This document shows positions 20,652-27,511 of a DNA stretch of 29,145 nucleotides, one piece after another. The translations under genes were made by a program, and so were the position numbers. How positions within the stretch are numbered: position 1 is the first letter of the stretch; each line of letters opens with the position of its first letter. The notes beneath the pieces were generated by a model that saw only the letters and a program-made list of their open reading frames with translations, did no database searches and was not told the origin of the DNA. The DNA lies in NCBI GenBank assembly GCA_934643185.1, contig CAKUBN010000028.1, forward strand, positions 1-29,145. The letters are read 5' to 3'. Source of the stretch: an uncultured Eubacteriales bacterium (GTDB taxonomy: Bacteria > Bacillota > Clostridia > Oscillospirales > Acutalibacteraceae).

Positions 20652-20669
20652 GGTTAGTGAATTCTAACC
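20652..20669. promoter_or_regulatory. feo operator box 3, between feoA and feoB
   Basis: GGTTAG-TGAATT-CTAACC, within AAGGTTAG...CTAACCTT (8-bp arms). It has the same half-sites and the same 6-bp gap as box 1. I see no clear promoter here, so it may act as a roadblock or mark a weak internal promoter. Confidence 0.65.
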
Positions 20670-20706
20670 TTTGGGTTTAATCTTATCGGAAGGATATGAG
20701 TAACAG

Positions 20707-23199
20707 ATGAAGATCAAAATTGCCCTCGCCGGCAACCCGAACTGCGGTAAAACCACGCTGTTCAACGCGCTGACCGGCTCCAACCAGTTCGTCGGCAACT
20801 GGCCGGGCGTTACGGTCGAGAAGAAGGAAGGCAAGCTCAAGAAGCACGACGACGTTGTGATCACGGACTTGCCGGGTATCTACTCCCTTTCTCCGTACAC
20901 GCTGGAAGAAGTTGTTGCAAGAAACTACCTCATTCAGGAGAGACCTGAAGCCATCCTCAACATTATCGATGGTACGAACCTTGAGCGTAACCTTTACCTG
21001 ACCACCCAGCTCGTTGAGCTCGGCATCCCGGTCGTTGTTGCGGTCAACATGATGGACGTCGTGAAGAAGAACGGCGACAAGATCGACACCAACGCACTGG
21101 GCAAGGCACTCGGCTGCAAGGTCGTTGAGATCTCCGCTTTGAAGGGCACCGGCATCGAGGAGGCGGCTGAAGCCGCTATCCATGCAGCCCAGAACACGAA
21201 GACGGTCCCGCAGCACAGCTTCAGCGGTGTGGTCGAGCACGCAATCGCACACATTGAAGAGGTTGCCGTACATACCCTCCCCGAGGAGCAGCAGCGCTTC
21301 TTCGCCATCAAGATCTTTGAGCGCGACGAGAAGATCATTGAGCAGCTGGGCCTCACGCAGGACAACCGCAAGCACATTGAGCTGGACATTGAAGCGGCGG
21401 AAAAAGAGCTCGACGACGACGCAGAAAGCATCATCACGAACGAGCGCTATGTTTACATCGCTTCCATCATCAAGCAGTGCTACAAGAAAAAGAACAACGG
21501 CGGTCTTACCGTTTCCGATAAGATCGATAAGATCGTAACGAACCGTATTCTGGCTCTGCCGATCTTCGCGGTCGTTATGTTCATTGTTTACTACATCTCC
21601 GTTACGACGGTTGGCGGCGTGGCTACCGACTGGGCGAACGACGGCGTGTTCGGCGACGGCTGGCATCTGTTCGGCATCGGCGCAGGCGAATATGAAGAAG
21701 TTTCTGAAGAATACGGCGATGCAGCCAATGTCATCGACGCATTCGTAACGGCTGAAGGTGCAGACGACGTTGCAGACGCCATCGACACCGAAAGCGAAGA
21801 GTTTGACGCAGACGCAGCAGCGGCTGCCCTCGACACCTTTGCAGCTTCCGTTTCTGACGACGCAACGGCGGATTACACCCTCGTTGATGAAGAGACGCTG
21901 GCAGAAGAGGATGTCACCTACACAGGCGCAGAGCTCAAGGAAGCGGTTGCGACCTATGAGTCCTACGGCTGCGAAGAGCCGGACCCGGCGGATTACGGCG
22001 TTTGGGTTCCGGGCCTGCCGGGCATCATTGAAAGCGGTCTGGACGCTGTAAATTGCGCAGACTGGCTGAAGGGCCTCATCCTGGACGGTATCGTAGCCGG
22101 TGTTGGCGCAGTTCTCGGCTTTGTTCCGCAGATGCTCGTTCTGTTCATCTTCCTTGCATTCCTCGAGTCTTGCGGTTACATGGCGCGTATCGCGTTCGTT
22201 ATGGACCGTATCTTCCGTAAGTTCGGCCTTTCCGGCAAGTCCTTCATTCCGATCCTCATCGGTACAGGCTGCGGCGTGCCGGGCATCATGGCTTCCCGTA
22301 CGATTGAAAACGAGCGTGACCGCCGTATGACCATCATGACGACCACGTTTATCCCCTGCGGCGCCAAGCTTCCGTTCATCGCAATGATCGCGGGTGCTAT
22401 CTTCGGCGGCGCACCGTGGGTTGCTCCGAGCGCATATTTCCTCGGCATTGCAGCGATTATCTGCTCCGGTATCATTCTGAAGAAGACGAAAATGTTTGCG
22501 GGCGATCCGGCTCCGTTCGTTATGGAGCTGCCGGCTTACCACTGGCCGACCGTCAGCAATGTGCTCCGCTCTATGTGGGAGCGCGGCTGGTCCTTCATCA
22601 AGAAGGCAGGCACCATCATCCTTCTGTCTACCATCATTGTTTGGTTCACCACCTATTTCGGTGTTGTCGACGGCGCGTTCAGAATGCTCACCGAAGACGA
22701 GATCAGCAACAGCATTCTTGCTACCATCGGCAACGCGATTGCTTGGATCTTTGCACCGCTTGGCTGGGGCAACTGGCAGGCCGCTGTGGCTTCCATCACC
22801 GGTCTTGTTGCGAAGGAGAACATTGTCGGTACGCTTGGTATCCTCTATGGCGGCGGTGACGGCACGGTTTACAGCAACATGGCTTCCCACTTCACGGTGG
22901 TCAGCGGCTATGCGTTCCTTGCGTTCAACCTCCTGTGCGCACCTTGCTTTGCGGCAATCGGTGCAATCAAGCGTGAGATGAACAACGCAAAGTGGACCTG
23001 GTTCGCAATCGGTTATCAGTGCGGCTTTGCTTATCTTGTAGCGTTCGTCACCAACCAGCTCGGCAGCATTGCACTCGGCACGGCGAATGTCTTCGGCATC
23101 ATCGTTTCCATCGTGCTCATTGCGCTCTTTATCTTCCTGCTGGTTCGCCCGTATAAGGAGAGCACCACGCTGTCCGACAGAGCCGTTAAGGTTAAGTAA
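20707..23199 (+). CDS. feoB: Ferrous iron transport protein B with extra acidic segment
   Basis: 830 residues; takes up Fe2+ across the membrane using a G-protein domain. The GTPase has GNPNCGKTT (9-17), DLPG (54-57), NMMD (114-117) and SALKG (143-147). A helical linker follows, then the first membrane segment (about 281-303), the LKGLILDGIVAGVGAVLGFVP Gate motif region, the conserved ESCGYMARIAFVMDR and GCGVPGIMASRT (Cys522) motifs, and a second Gate repeat. Between the first membrane segment and the rest (about 327-432) lies an acidic insert of roughly 100 residues, rich in Asp, Glu and Ala, expected on the outer face. A weak ribosome site (GGAAGGA) lies 12 bp before the ATG. The feo boxes and FeoA neighbours support iron control. 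Confidence 0.96.
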   Translation: MKIKIALAGNPNCGKTTLFNALTGSNQFVGNWPGVTVEKKEGKLKKHDDVVITDLPGIYSLSPYTLEEVVARNYLIQERPEAILNIIDGTNLERNLYLTTQLVELGIPVVVAVNMMDVVKKNGDKIDTNALGKALGCKVVEISALKGTGIEEAAEAAIHAAQNTKTVPQHSFSGVVEHAIAHIEEVAVHTLPEEQQRFFAIKIFERDEKIIEQLGLTQDNRKHIELDIEAAEKELDDDAESIITNERYVYIASIIKQCYKKKNNGGLTVSDKIDKIVTNRILALPIFAVVMFIVYYISVTTVGGVATDWANDGVFGDGWHLFGIGAGEYEEVSEEYGDAANVIDAFVTAEGADDVADAIDTESEEFDADAAAAALDTFAASVSDDATADYTLVDEETLAEEDVTYTGAELKEAVATYESYGCEEPDPADYGVWVPGLPGIIESGLDAVNCADWLKGLILDGIVAGVGAVLGFVPQMLVLFIFLAFLESCGYMARIAFVMDRIFRKFGLSGKSFIPILIGTGCGVPGIMASRTIENERDRRMTIMTTTFIPCGAKLPFIAMIAGAIFGGAPWVAPSAYFLGIAAIICSGIILKKTKMFAGDPAPFVMELPAYHWPTVSNVLRSMWERGWSFIKKAGTIILLSTIIVWFTTYFGVVDGAFRMLTEDEISNSILATIGNAIAWIFAPLGWGNWQAAVASITGLVAKENIVGTLGILYGGGDGTVYSNMASHFTVVSGYAFLAFNLLCAPCFAAIGAIKREMNNAKWTWFAIGYQCGFAYLVAFVTNQLGSIALGTANVFGIIVSIVLIALFIFLLVRPYKESTTLSDRAVKVK

Positions 23200-23261
23200 T
23201 CTTACTCCGTAATTTAAATTCGCAAATTCAGGAATTATCCAAGCCGAAAGGAGAGATCGTT

Positions 23262-23432
23262 ATGATGACTTGGCTTTCGCAAAACATAGGAACGATAATC
23301 GTGTTACTGGTCGTTGTTCTCATCGTCGCTGCGATCGTAAAATCGATGAGGCGGGATAAGAAAAACGGCAAGTCCTCCTGCGGCGGCAACTGCGCGGCTT
23401 GCCGCGGCGGCTGCGTGCACGCACAGAAGTAA
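23262..23432 (+). CDS. FeoB-associated Cys-rich membrane protein
   Basis: 56 residues: one N-terminal membrane helix (IGTIIVLLVVVLIVAAIV, about 9-26), a basic stretch (RRDKKNGK), and a C-terminal Cys cluster, SCGGNCAACRGGCVH, with four cysteines. This is the pattern of the small protein family that follows feoB in many Firmicutes. It may hand on or hold iron at the membrane; no activity has been proven as far as I know. AAAGGAGAG precedes the paired ATG ATG. It lies 62 bp after feoB and is the last gene before the terminator. Confidence 0.9.
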   Translation: MMTWLSQNIGTIIVLLVVVLIVAAIVKSMRRDKKNGKSSCGGNCAACRGGCVHAQK

Positions 23433-23435
23433 AGA

Positions 23436-23516
23436 CCGCGAGGTCTCCGTTAACCATAAACATGGAGGCAGCACCGATAGGCGTTCTTTGTTCGGTGTTG
23501 CCGCTACCTCCTGAAA
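23436..23516 (+). ncRNA. Structured 3' region of the feo transcript
   Basis: Three consecutive foldings: GACC-GCGA-GGTC with a GNRA loop (23436-23447), CCAT-AAAC-ATGG (23454-23465), and a long stem in which GGAGG and CAGCACCGA pair with TCGGTGTTG and CCTCC (about 23464-23512). The true terminator follows. I do not recognise it as a known RNA class. Confidence 0.4.
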
Positions 23517-23518
23517 GG

Positions 23519-23552
23519 CGGGCACGACTTGGAAACAGGTCGTGCCCGTTTT
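23519..23552 (+). terminator. Intrinsic terminator of the feo operon
   Basis: CGGGCACGACTTG pairs with CAGGTCGTGCCCG (13 bp, one G-U), GAAA loop, then TTTT. Confidence 0.9.
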
Positions 23553-23575
23553 GTGTATTGTAAGAAATTTTTCAG

Positions 23576-23603
23576 TTGAATTTGCCTTCTTGTGTGTTAT
23601 AAT
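23576..23603 (+). promoter_or_regulatory. Sigma-A promoter of the mutT-HD pair
   Basis: TTGAAT (23576-23581), 16-bp spacer, TATAAT (23598-23603), about 60 bp before the start codon. Confidence 0.75.
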
Positions 23604-23663
23604 GAAAATGCAGAGATGTCCTCTGCGCATGGCTGTATTTATAAAAGACGGGAGGTCTTTTTA

Positions 23664-24080
23664 GTGGAGAATAAACGGCACATCACCGTGGTGGCGGCGC
23701 TGGTGCGCGAGGGGGAGCGGTTCCTCATCGGGCAGCGGCCGCAGGGCAAGGCCCGCGCGGGGATGTGGGAGTTCATCGGCGGCAAAACGGAGCCGGGTGA
23801 AACGAACGAAGAAGCGCTCATCCGCGAGTGCCGGGAAGAGATCGGCGTCACAGTGGAGGTGGGCACGCTTTTTATGGACGTGCTGCATGACTACCCGGAT
23901 CTGTTCGTACACCTGTTTGTCTATAACGCGAAGATTACAGAGGGCGAGCCGCAGCGGCTTGAGCATCAGGATTTTCGCTGGATCACGCCCGGGGAGATCG
24001 ACGACGTTGTGTTCTGCCCCGCAGATGTGGATGTGCTCGCGAAGATCAAGGCGGAGTTTCCTGCCGGGGGAGCAAACTGA
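23664..24080 (+). CDS. mutT: Nudix hydrolase, MutT-type (8-oxo-dGTP diphosphatase)
   Basis: 138 residues. It cleaves oxidised nucleotides such as 8-oxo-dGTP to the monophosphate and so prevents mutation. The start (ITVVAALVREGERFLIGQRPQGKARAGMWEFIGGK) is characteristic of MutT, and the Nudix box GKTEPGETNEEALIRECREEIGV is complete. C-terminal EHQDFRWITPGEIDDVVFCPADVDVL also fits. A GTG start is chosen because GGAGG lies about 9 bp upstream; the 24 codons open before it lack a ribosome site. It overlaps the next gene at TGATG. Confidence 0.92.
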   Translation: MENKRHITVVAALVREGERFLIGQRPQGKARAGMWEFIGGKTEPGETNEEALIRECREEIGVTVEVGTLFMDVLHDYPDLFVHLFVYNAKITEGEPQRLEHQDFRWITPGEIDDVVFCPADVDVLAKIKAEFPAGGAN

Positions 24081-24541
24081 TGCGCCCCACTTTGCGCACG
24101 CTGTTTTTGCACGGCGGTGATATTTTGAAATCTCCGGGTATGCAGATTGCAAAAGAGAACATGCAGCACGGATCTGTGAGCGTGTTTGAGCACTCCGTGT
24201 GCGTGGCGCTTGTGTGCCTGTGGCTTGTGCACCGACTGCACCTAAAAGTGAACCAGCGCGCTCTTGTGCGCGGCGCTTTGCTGCACGATTATTTCCTCTA
24301 CGATTGGCACACGCCCGACCCCGCGCACAGGCTGCACGGGTTTCGGCACGCCGGAGCGGCTCTGCGCAATGCCGATCGCGACTTTGAGCTGAATGACACG
24401 GAGCGCGACATGATCAAAAAGCACATGTTTCCGTTAAATCCCGCCCCGCCGCGATTCAAAGAGACGGCTGTTTTGTGCCTTGCCGATAAATATTGCGCGC
24501 TGCGCGAGACCGTTTTGCAGCGGAAAAAAGCGAATAAGTGA
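24080..24541 (+). CDS. HD-domain phosphohydrolase-like protein
   Basis: 153 residues with HD-type metal ligands: FEHSVCVALVCLWL (first His), RGALLHDYFLYDWH (the HD pair), HGFRHAGAAL and IKKHMFPL. HD proteins hydrolyse phosphate esters, often nucleotides; the substrate is unknown. The ATG overlaps the mutT stop (TGATG), so it is translationally coupled, and a nucleotide-related role is plausible. The protein is short, with only the core domain, and ends in a basic tail. Confidence 0.8.
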   Translation: MRPTLRTLFLHGGDILKSPGMQIAKENMQHGSVSVFEHSVCVALVCLWLVHRLHLKVNQRALVRGALLHDYFLYDWHTPDPAHRLHGFRHAGAALRNADRDFELNDTERDMIKKHMFPLNPAPPRFKETAVLCLADKYCALRETVLQRKKANK

Positions 24542-24548
24542 AAATAGC

Positions 24549-24584
24549 AAAAGCTCCCGCAGAGAAAACTTGCGGGAGCTTTTT
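24549..24584 (+). terminator. Intrinsic terminator of the mutT-HD operon
   Basis: AAAAGCTCCCGCA pairs with TGCGGGAGCTTTT (13 bp), loop GAGAAAACT, then T-run. Confidence 0.9.
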
Positions 24585-24625
24585 GTATCCGGCTGTGCAT
24601 GGCGGACGTAATAAAGATGGGTCAT
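24581..24625 (-). pseudogene. 5' remnant of a histidine phosphatase (phosphoglycerate mutase-like) gene
   Basis: On the minus strand a perfect TAGGAGG (24639-24633) leads 7 bp later to an ATG, and the first 13 codons read MTHLYYVRHAQPD, the start of a histidine phosphatase with its catalytic RHA motif. After about 15 codons the frame runs straight into the terminator hairpin of the convergent HD gene, and the rest of the enzyme (normally ~180 or more residues) is absent. The open frame continues to 24434 only as antisense of the HD gene. It looks like a gene cut off by deletion or rearrangement. Confidence 0.6.
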
Positions 24626-24716
24626 GGGAAAACCTCCTAAAGGTATACGGTCGCTAAGCTGTTCTTTCACGGCCTGTAAGGCAAGTTCACAAATCCGGAA
24701 GGAATTTATTTCGTTG

Positions 24717-24749
24717 AAAAAAGACCTTGCAGGTGCAAAGTCTTTTTTT
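24717..24749 (-). terminator. Terminator of the tRNA-Gly gene
   Basis: On the minus strand AAAGACTTTGCA pairs with TGCAAGGTCTTT around a very short loop, followed by TTTTTT. The plus strand is also T-rich, so it may work in both directions. Confidence 0.8.
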
Positions 24750-24750
24750 C

Positions 24751-24824
24751 TGGAGCGGGCGAAGGGAATCGAACCCTCGTATTCAGCTTGGGAAGCTGAT
24801 GTTCTACCATTAAACTACGCCCGC
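24751..24824 (-). tRNA. tRNA-Gly, anticodon CCC
   Basis: A full cloverleaf on the minus strand: acceptor GCGGGCG/CGCCCGC, D arm with AATGGTAGA, anticodon stem TCAGC/GCTGA with loop TTCCCAA (anticodon CCC, reading GGG), T arm GGGTTCGATTCCC, discriminator T and an encoded CCA end (24753-24751). It is 74 nt with CCA. Confidence 0.95.
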
Positions 24825-24847
24825 GTATTCATTTTGCTATATTATCT

Positions 24848-24876
24848 ATTCTAATATAAATTGAGGAAAAAATCAA
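24848..24876 (-). promoter_or_regulatory. Promoter of the tRNA-Gly gene
   Basis: On the minus strand TTGATT (24876-24871), 17-bp spacer, TAGAAT (24853-24848). Transcription would start near 24841, 17 nt before the tRNA. Confidence 0.65.
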
Positions 24877-24935
24877 GAGGGAAGTTCAGTTTGGGACATT
24901 TTTTGTTTTGAAGCAAACGGTTTCACACACGATAC

Positions 24936-24954
24936 AAATTCCGCAGAGGAATTT
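24936..24954. promoter_or_regulatory. Palindrome upstream of the FGGY kinase promoter
   Basis: AAATTCC-GCAGA-GGAATTT: 7-bp arms, 5-bp centre, 15 bp before the -35 box. It is a candidate activator or repressor site. Confidence 0.4.
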
Positions 24955-24969
24955 CGGCAATGTTTTCTC

Positions 24970-24998
24970 TTGAAAAATGCGATGATTTTCGGTATGAT
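24970..24998 (+). promoter_or_regulatory. Sigma-A promoter of the FGGY kinase gene
   Basis: TTGAAA (24970-24975), 17-bp spacer, TATGAT (24993-24998). The leader is about 80 nt. Confidence 0.75.
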
Positions 24999-25007
24999 TA
25001 TATAGAG

Positions 25008-25019
25008 TTGTTCGTACAA
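25008..25019. promoter_or_regulatory. AraR-like operator candidate after the FGGY kinase start site
   Basis: TTGTTCGTACAA begins at about +3. It resembles the TTGTnCGTACAA core of operators bound by the GntR-type arabinose repressor AraR. A related half-site (CGATACAAA) lies at 24930-24938. Confidence 0.4.
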
Positions 25020-25085
25020 GTGATACGAGTGACGGAATGAGAAAATCACACAAACGGCGGGTTTGCCGTGAAAGGACGGGTATAT

Positions 25086-26687
25086 ATGGAACGCAACGAG
25101 ACTGCCGCGCTGATCCGCGGGGGCGAAGCGGTATTCGGTTTGGAGCTTGGCTCTACGCGCATTAAGGCGGTGCTCATCGGGCCGCACGGCGAGGTGCTGG
25201 CTTCCGGCAGCTATGACTGGGAAAACCGCTTGGAGCAAGGTGTGTGGACGTACCACATGGACGACGTTTGGCACGGTATTCAGGAGAGCTACAAGAACCT
25301 TGCGGCATCGGTAGAGGAGAAATACGGCGAGAAGATCACGCATTTGAAGGCGCTGGGGTTTTCCGCGATGATGCACGGCTATTTGGCGTTTGACCGCGAG
25401 GACGAGCTGCTTGTGCCGTTCCGCACATGGCGCAATACCATGACGGAGGAGGCTGCCGCCGACCTTACGTCGCGCTTTGGCTTCAACATTCCGCAGCGCT
25501 GGAGCATTGCGCATCTGCATCAGGCGATTTTAAACAACGAGCCGCATGTGAAGGACATTGCGTTCATCACGACGCTTGCGGGCTATGTGCACTGGAAGCT
25601 GACGGGTGAGAAGGTGCTCGGCATCGGCGATGCCTCCGGCATGTTCCCCATTGACAGCGAGCACAACGTGTACGATTCCGGCATGATGGACACGTTTGAT
25701 ATTCTGCACAAGGAGCACAACCTGCCGTGGCGGCTGCGCGACATTCTGCCGCAGATTCGCCTTGCGGGCGAGGACGCGGGCGAGCTGACCGACGCGGGTG
25801 CGCTTTTGCTTGACCCCACCGGCACCTTAAAGCCCGGTGCGCCGTTGTGCCCGCCGGAAGGTGACGCCGGCACGGGCATGACGGCAACGAACAGCGTCCG
25901 TGTGCGCACGGGCAATATCTCCGCAGGCACGTCTGTTTTTGCGATGATCGTGCTCGAAAAGGCACTTTCTAAAGTACACACGGAGATCGACATGGTGACG
26001 ACGCCGACCGGCAAGCCCGTTGCGATGGTGCATTGCAACAACTGCACGTCCGACATCAACGCGTGGGCGGGGCTGTTTAAGTCGTTTGCGGAGCTCATCG
26101 GCGCGAAGTGCTCCATGCCGCAGGCGCTTGATACGATGTTCTTTGAGGCTTTAAAGGGCGACGCCGATTGCGGCGGGCTCGTTTCGTGCAACTACTTCTC
26201 CGGCGAGCCGATCACCGGCATGGAGGAGGGCAGACCGCTGTTTATGCGCCTGCCGGACAGCGCGTTCACGTTCCAGAACTTTGCGCGCACGCAGCTTTAC
26301 TCCGCGATGGCGACATTGAAAATCGGCATGGACATTCTGATTGAAAAGGAGCACGCGGAGGTTGATTCGCTGCTTGGCCACGGCGGGTTCTTCAAGGCGA
26401 AGGGCGTGGGCCAAAAGCTGATGGCAGGTGCGCTGCATACGCCGGTCTCCGTGATGGAAACGGCGGGCGAGGGCGGCCCGTGGGGCATGGCACTGCTGGC
26501 TTCTTACCTTGTGAACGCAGAGGACGGCGAAACGCTGGAGGATTACCTCGATAAGAACATTTTCGCCGAGGCAAAGAGCGAGACCGCAGAGCCCGATGAA
26601 ACCGACATGCAGGGCTTTGAGAAGTTCCTGGAGCGCTATAAGGCAACATTGCCGGTGGAAAAATCCGCAGTGGAAACGCTGAAATAA
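25086..26687 (+). CDS. FGGY family carbohydrate kinase (clostridial ribulokinase/xylulokinase-like)
   Basis: 533 residues. It phosphorylates a sugar, probably a pentulose, with ATP. The N-terminal domain has GLELGSTRIKAVLIGPHGEVLASG (phosphate-1 loop), WTYHMDDVW and FSAMMHGYLAFD. The C-terminal domain has VRTGNISAGTSVFAM, HCNNCTSDINAWAGLF and the FGGY signature GHGGFFKAKGVGQKLMAGAL followed by ETAGEGGPWG. It belongs to the long clostridial group that includes an arabinose-cluster ribulokinase (AraK) of Clostridium acetobutylicum; I recall strong similarity but cannot align them here. AAAGGA lies about 10 bp before the ATG at 25086. It is a single gene; no isomerase or sugar transporter is adjacent, so the substrate remains open. 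Confidence 0.9.
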   Translation: MERNETAALIRGGEAVFGLELGSTRIKAVLIGPHGEVLASGSYDWENRLEQGVWTYHMDDVWHGIQESYKNLAASVEEKYGEKITHLKALGFSAMMHGYLAFDREDELLVPFRTWRNTMTEEAAADLTSRFGFNIPQRWSIAHLHQAILNNEPHVKDIAFITTLAGYVHWKLTGEKVLGIGDASGMFPIDSEHNVYDSGMMDTFDILHKEHNLPWRLRDILPQIRLAGEDAGELTDAGALLLDPTGTLKPGAPLCPPEGDAGTGMTATNSVRVRTGNISAGTSVFAMIVLEKALSKVHTEIDMVTTPTGKPVAMVHCNNCTSDINAWAGLFKSFAELIGAKCSMPQALDTMFFEALKGDADCGGLVSCNYFSGEPITGMEEGRPLFMRLPDSAFTFQNFARTQLYSAMATLKIGMDILIEKEHAEVDSLLGHGGFFKAKGVGQKLMAGALHTPVSVMETAGEGGPWGMALLASYLVNAEDGETLEDYLDKNIFAEAKSETAEPDETDMQGFEKFLERYKATLPVEKSAVETLK

Positions 26688-26691
26688 AACA

Positions 26692-26734
26692 GAAACGGGG
26701 AGCCGCGCAAGGTACACGCACGGCTCCCCGTTTC
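26692..26734. terminator. Terminator hairpin between the FGGY kinase and hsp20 genes
   Basis: GAAACGGGGAGCCG pairs with CGGCTCCCCGTTTC (14 bp) around a 15-nt loop. The flanking T-run is short (TTTCATT), so its strength relies on the long stem. It is placed between convergent genes and can serve both. Confidence 0.75.
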
Positions 26735-26768
26735 ATTCTGTATTATTCTGCGTCAAAGGACGGTAGGC

Positions 26769-27236
26769 TTATTCAATCTCAATGTGGCGCGCGCTGTCCG
26801 GCAGGGCCTTCTTCGGCATTTCAAGCTTCAAAACGCCGTTGTCGTAGGTCGCCTTCATGTGGTCGACGTCTACGCTGCTCAGGTCAAACTGACGGCTGTA
26901 CGAGCCAAAGGAGCGCTCGCAGCGGACGTAGTTGTTCTTGTCGTCCTTTTCTTCCTGCTCTGCCTTGCGCTCGGCGTGAATGGTCAGCGTGTCGCCGTTG
27001 ACATCGAGATGGATGTCCTTCTTGTCAAAGCCCGGCAGGTCGGCCTCCAGCGTGTAGCTGTCGCCGTTATCCTTGATGTCGGTCTTGAACGATGCGAGCG
27101 CGCTGTGGTCAAACCAGCTGCCGAACGGATCGTTAAAGAAATTACGCTCAAACGCGTCCATTTCACGGAACGGGTTGTAAGCACTCAGGTTGTTTCTTCT
27201 ATCATTATTGTTACGATACGGTCTCATGTCAAACAT
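26769..27236 (-). CDS. Small heat shock protein, Hsp20/alpha-crystallin family
   Basis: 155 residues. An ATP-independent holdase that binds unfolding proteins. The N-terminal arm is rich in Asn, Arg and Phe (RPYRNNNDRRNNLSAYNPFREMDAFERNFF). The alpha-crystallin domain runs from about 48 to 145 (FKTDIKDNGDSYTLEADLPGFDKKDIHLDVNGDTLTI... ERSFGSYSRQFDL), with the GVLKLEMPK signature, and ends in a short tail with the IEI motif (HIEIE) that links subunits into oligomers. AGAGGAG precedes the ATG. The leader is long and may hold a 15-codon ORF. No CIRCE or CtsR box was seen. Confidence 0.94.
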   Translation of the reverse strand: MFDMRPYRNNNDRRNNLSAYNPFREMDAFERNFFNDPFGSWFDHSALASFKTDIKDNGDSYTLEADLPGFDKKDIHLDVNGDTLTIHAERKAEQEEKDDKNNYVRCERSFGSYSRQFDLSSVDVDHMKATYDNGVLKLEMPKKALPDSARHIEIE

Positions 27237-27270
27237 AAGTCATTCTCCTCTTTGTTGTGATGTTTTCGCC

Positions 27271-27318
27271 TTAAAATCTGCATGTTTTCACGTTTATCGT
27301 GTTCACTTTATGTTCCAA
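27271..27318 (-). CDS. Possible 15-residue leader ORF before hsp20
   Basis: On the minus strand GAGGTGG lies about 5 bp before TTG 27318, which opens a 15-codon frame (MEHKVNTINVKTCRF) ending at TAA 27271, 34 bp before the hsp20 ATG. The start codon and part of the ribosome site lie in a small hairpin (GTTCC-CTT-GGAAC). There is no direct evidence of translation. Confidence 0.3.
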   Translation of the reverse strand: MEHKVNTINVKTCRF

Positions 27319-27441
27319 GGGAACCACCTCTTTGTATTCATCTTTTCTTTTCAATTATCAGTATAGTGGTACTTTTCGTTTTTTGTGTTATGCGTTTTTT
27401 ACGAAATTGTTAAACCTGCACTTTTTTCTTTTGAAAAAACA

Positions 27442-27470
27442 TTGCATGGGAAATAACGCTGTGCTATACT
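27442..27470 (+). promoter_or_regulatory. Promoter of the second GNAT gene
   Basis: TTGCAT (27442-27447), 17-bp spacer, TATACT (27465-27470), about 40 bp before the ATG. The 27237-27441 stretch upstream is the A/T-rich leader and promoter region of hsp20; no good sigma-A pair was found for that gene. A direct repeat CGTTTTTT occurs at 27377 and 27393. Confidence 0.65.
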
Positions 27471-27511
27471 GAAAAAACGGGTGCAGCCCCGAAGAAAAGG
27501 AGTTGGAATTT

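Noticed and set aside
20683..22890. A 735-codon open frame on the minus strand opposite feoB
   Set aside because: It is a mirror of the FeoB coding strand in GC-rich DNA, with no ribosome site and no recognisable protein motif. Similar long antisense frames lie opposite the PBP (3604-4902), the aspartate operon (5733-7190) and the fused hydrolase (11995-13509) and were rejected for the same reason.
24751..24824. tRNA-Gly with anticodon TCC
   Set aside because: The anticodon loop reads TTCCCAA between 5-bp stems, which places CCC at positions 34-36.
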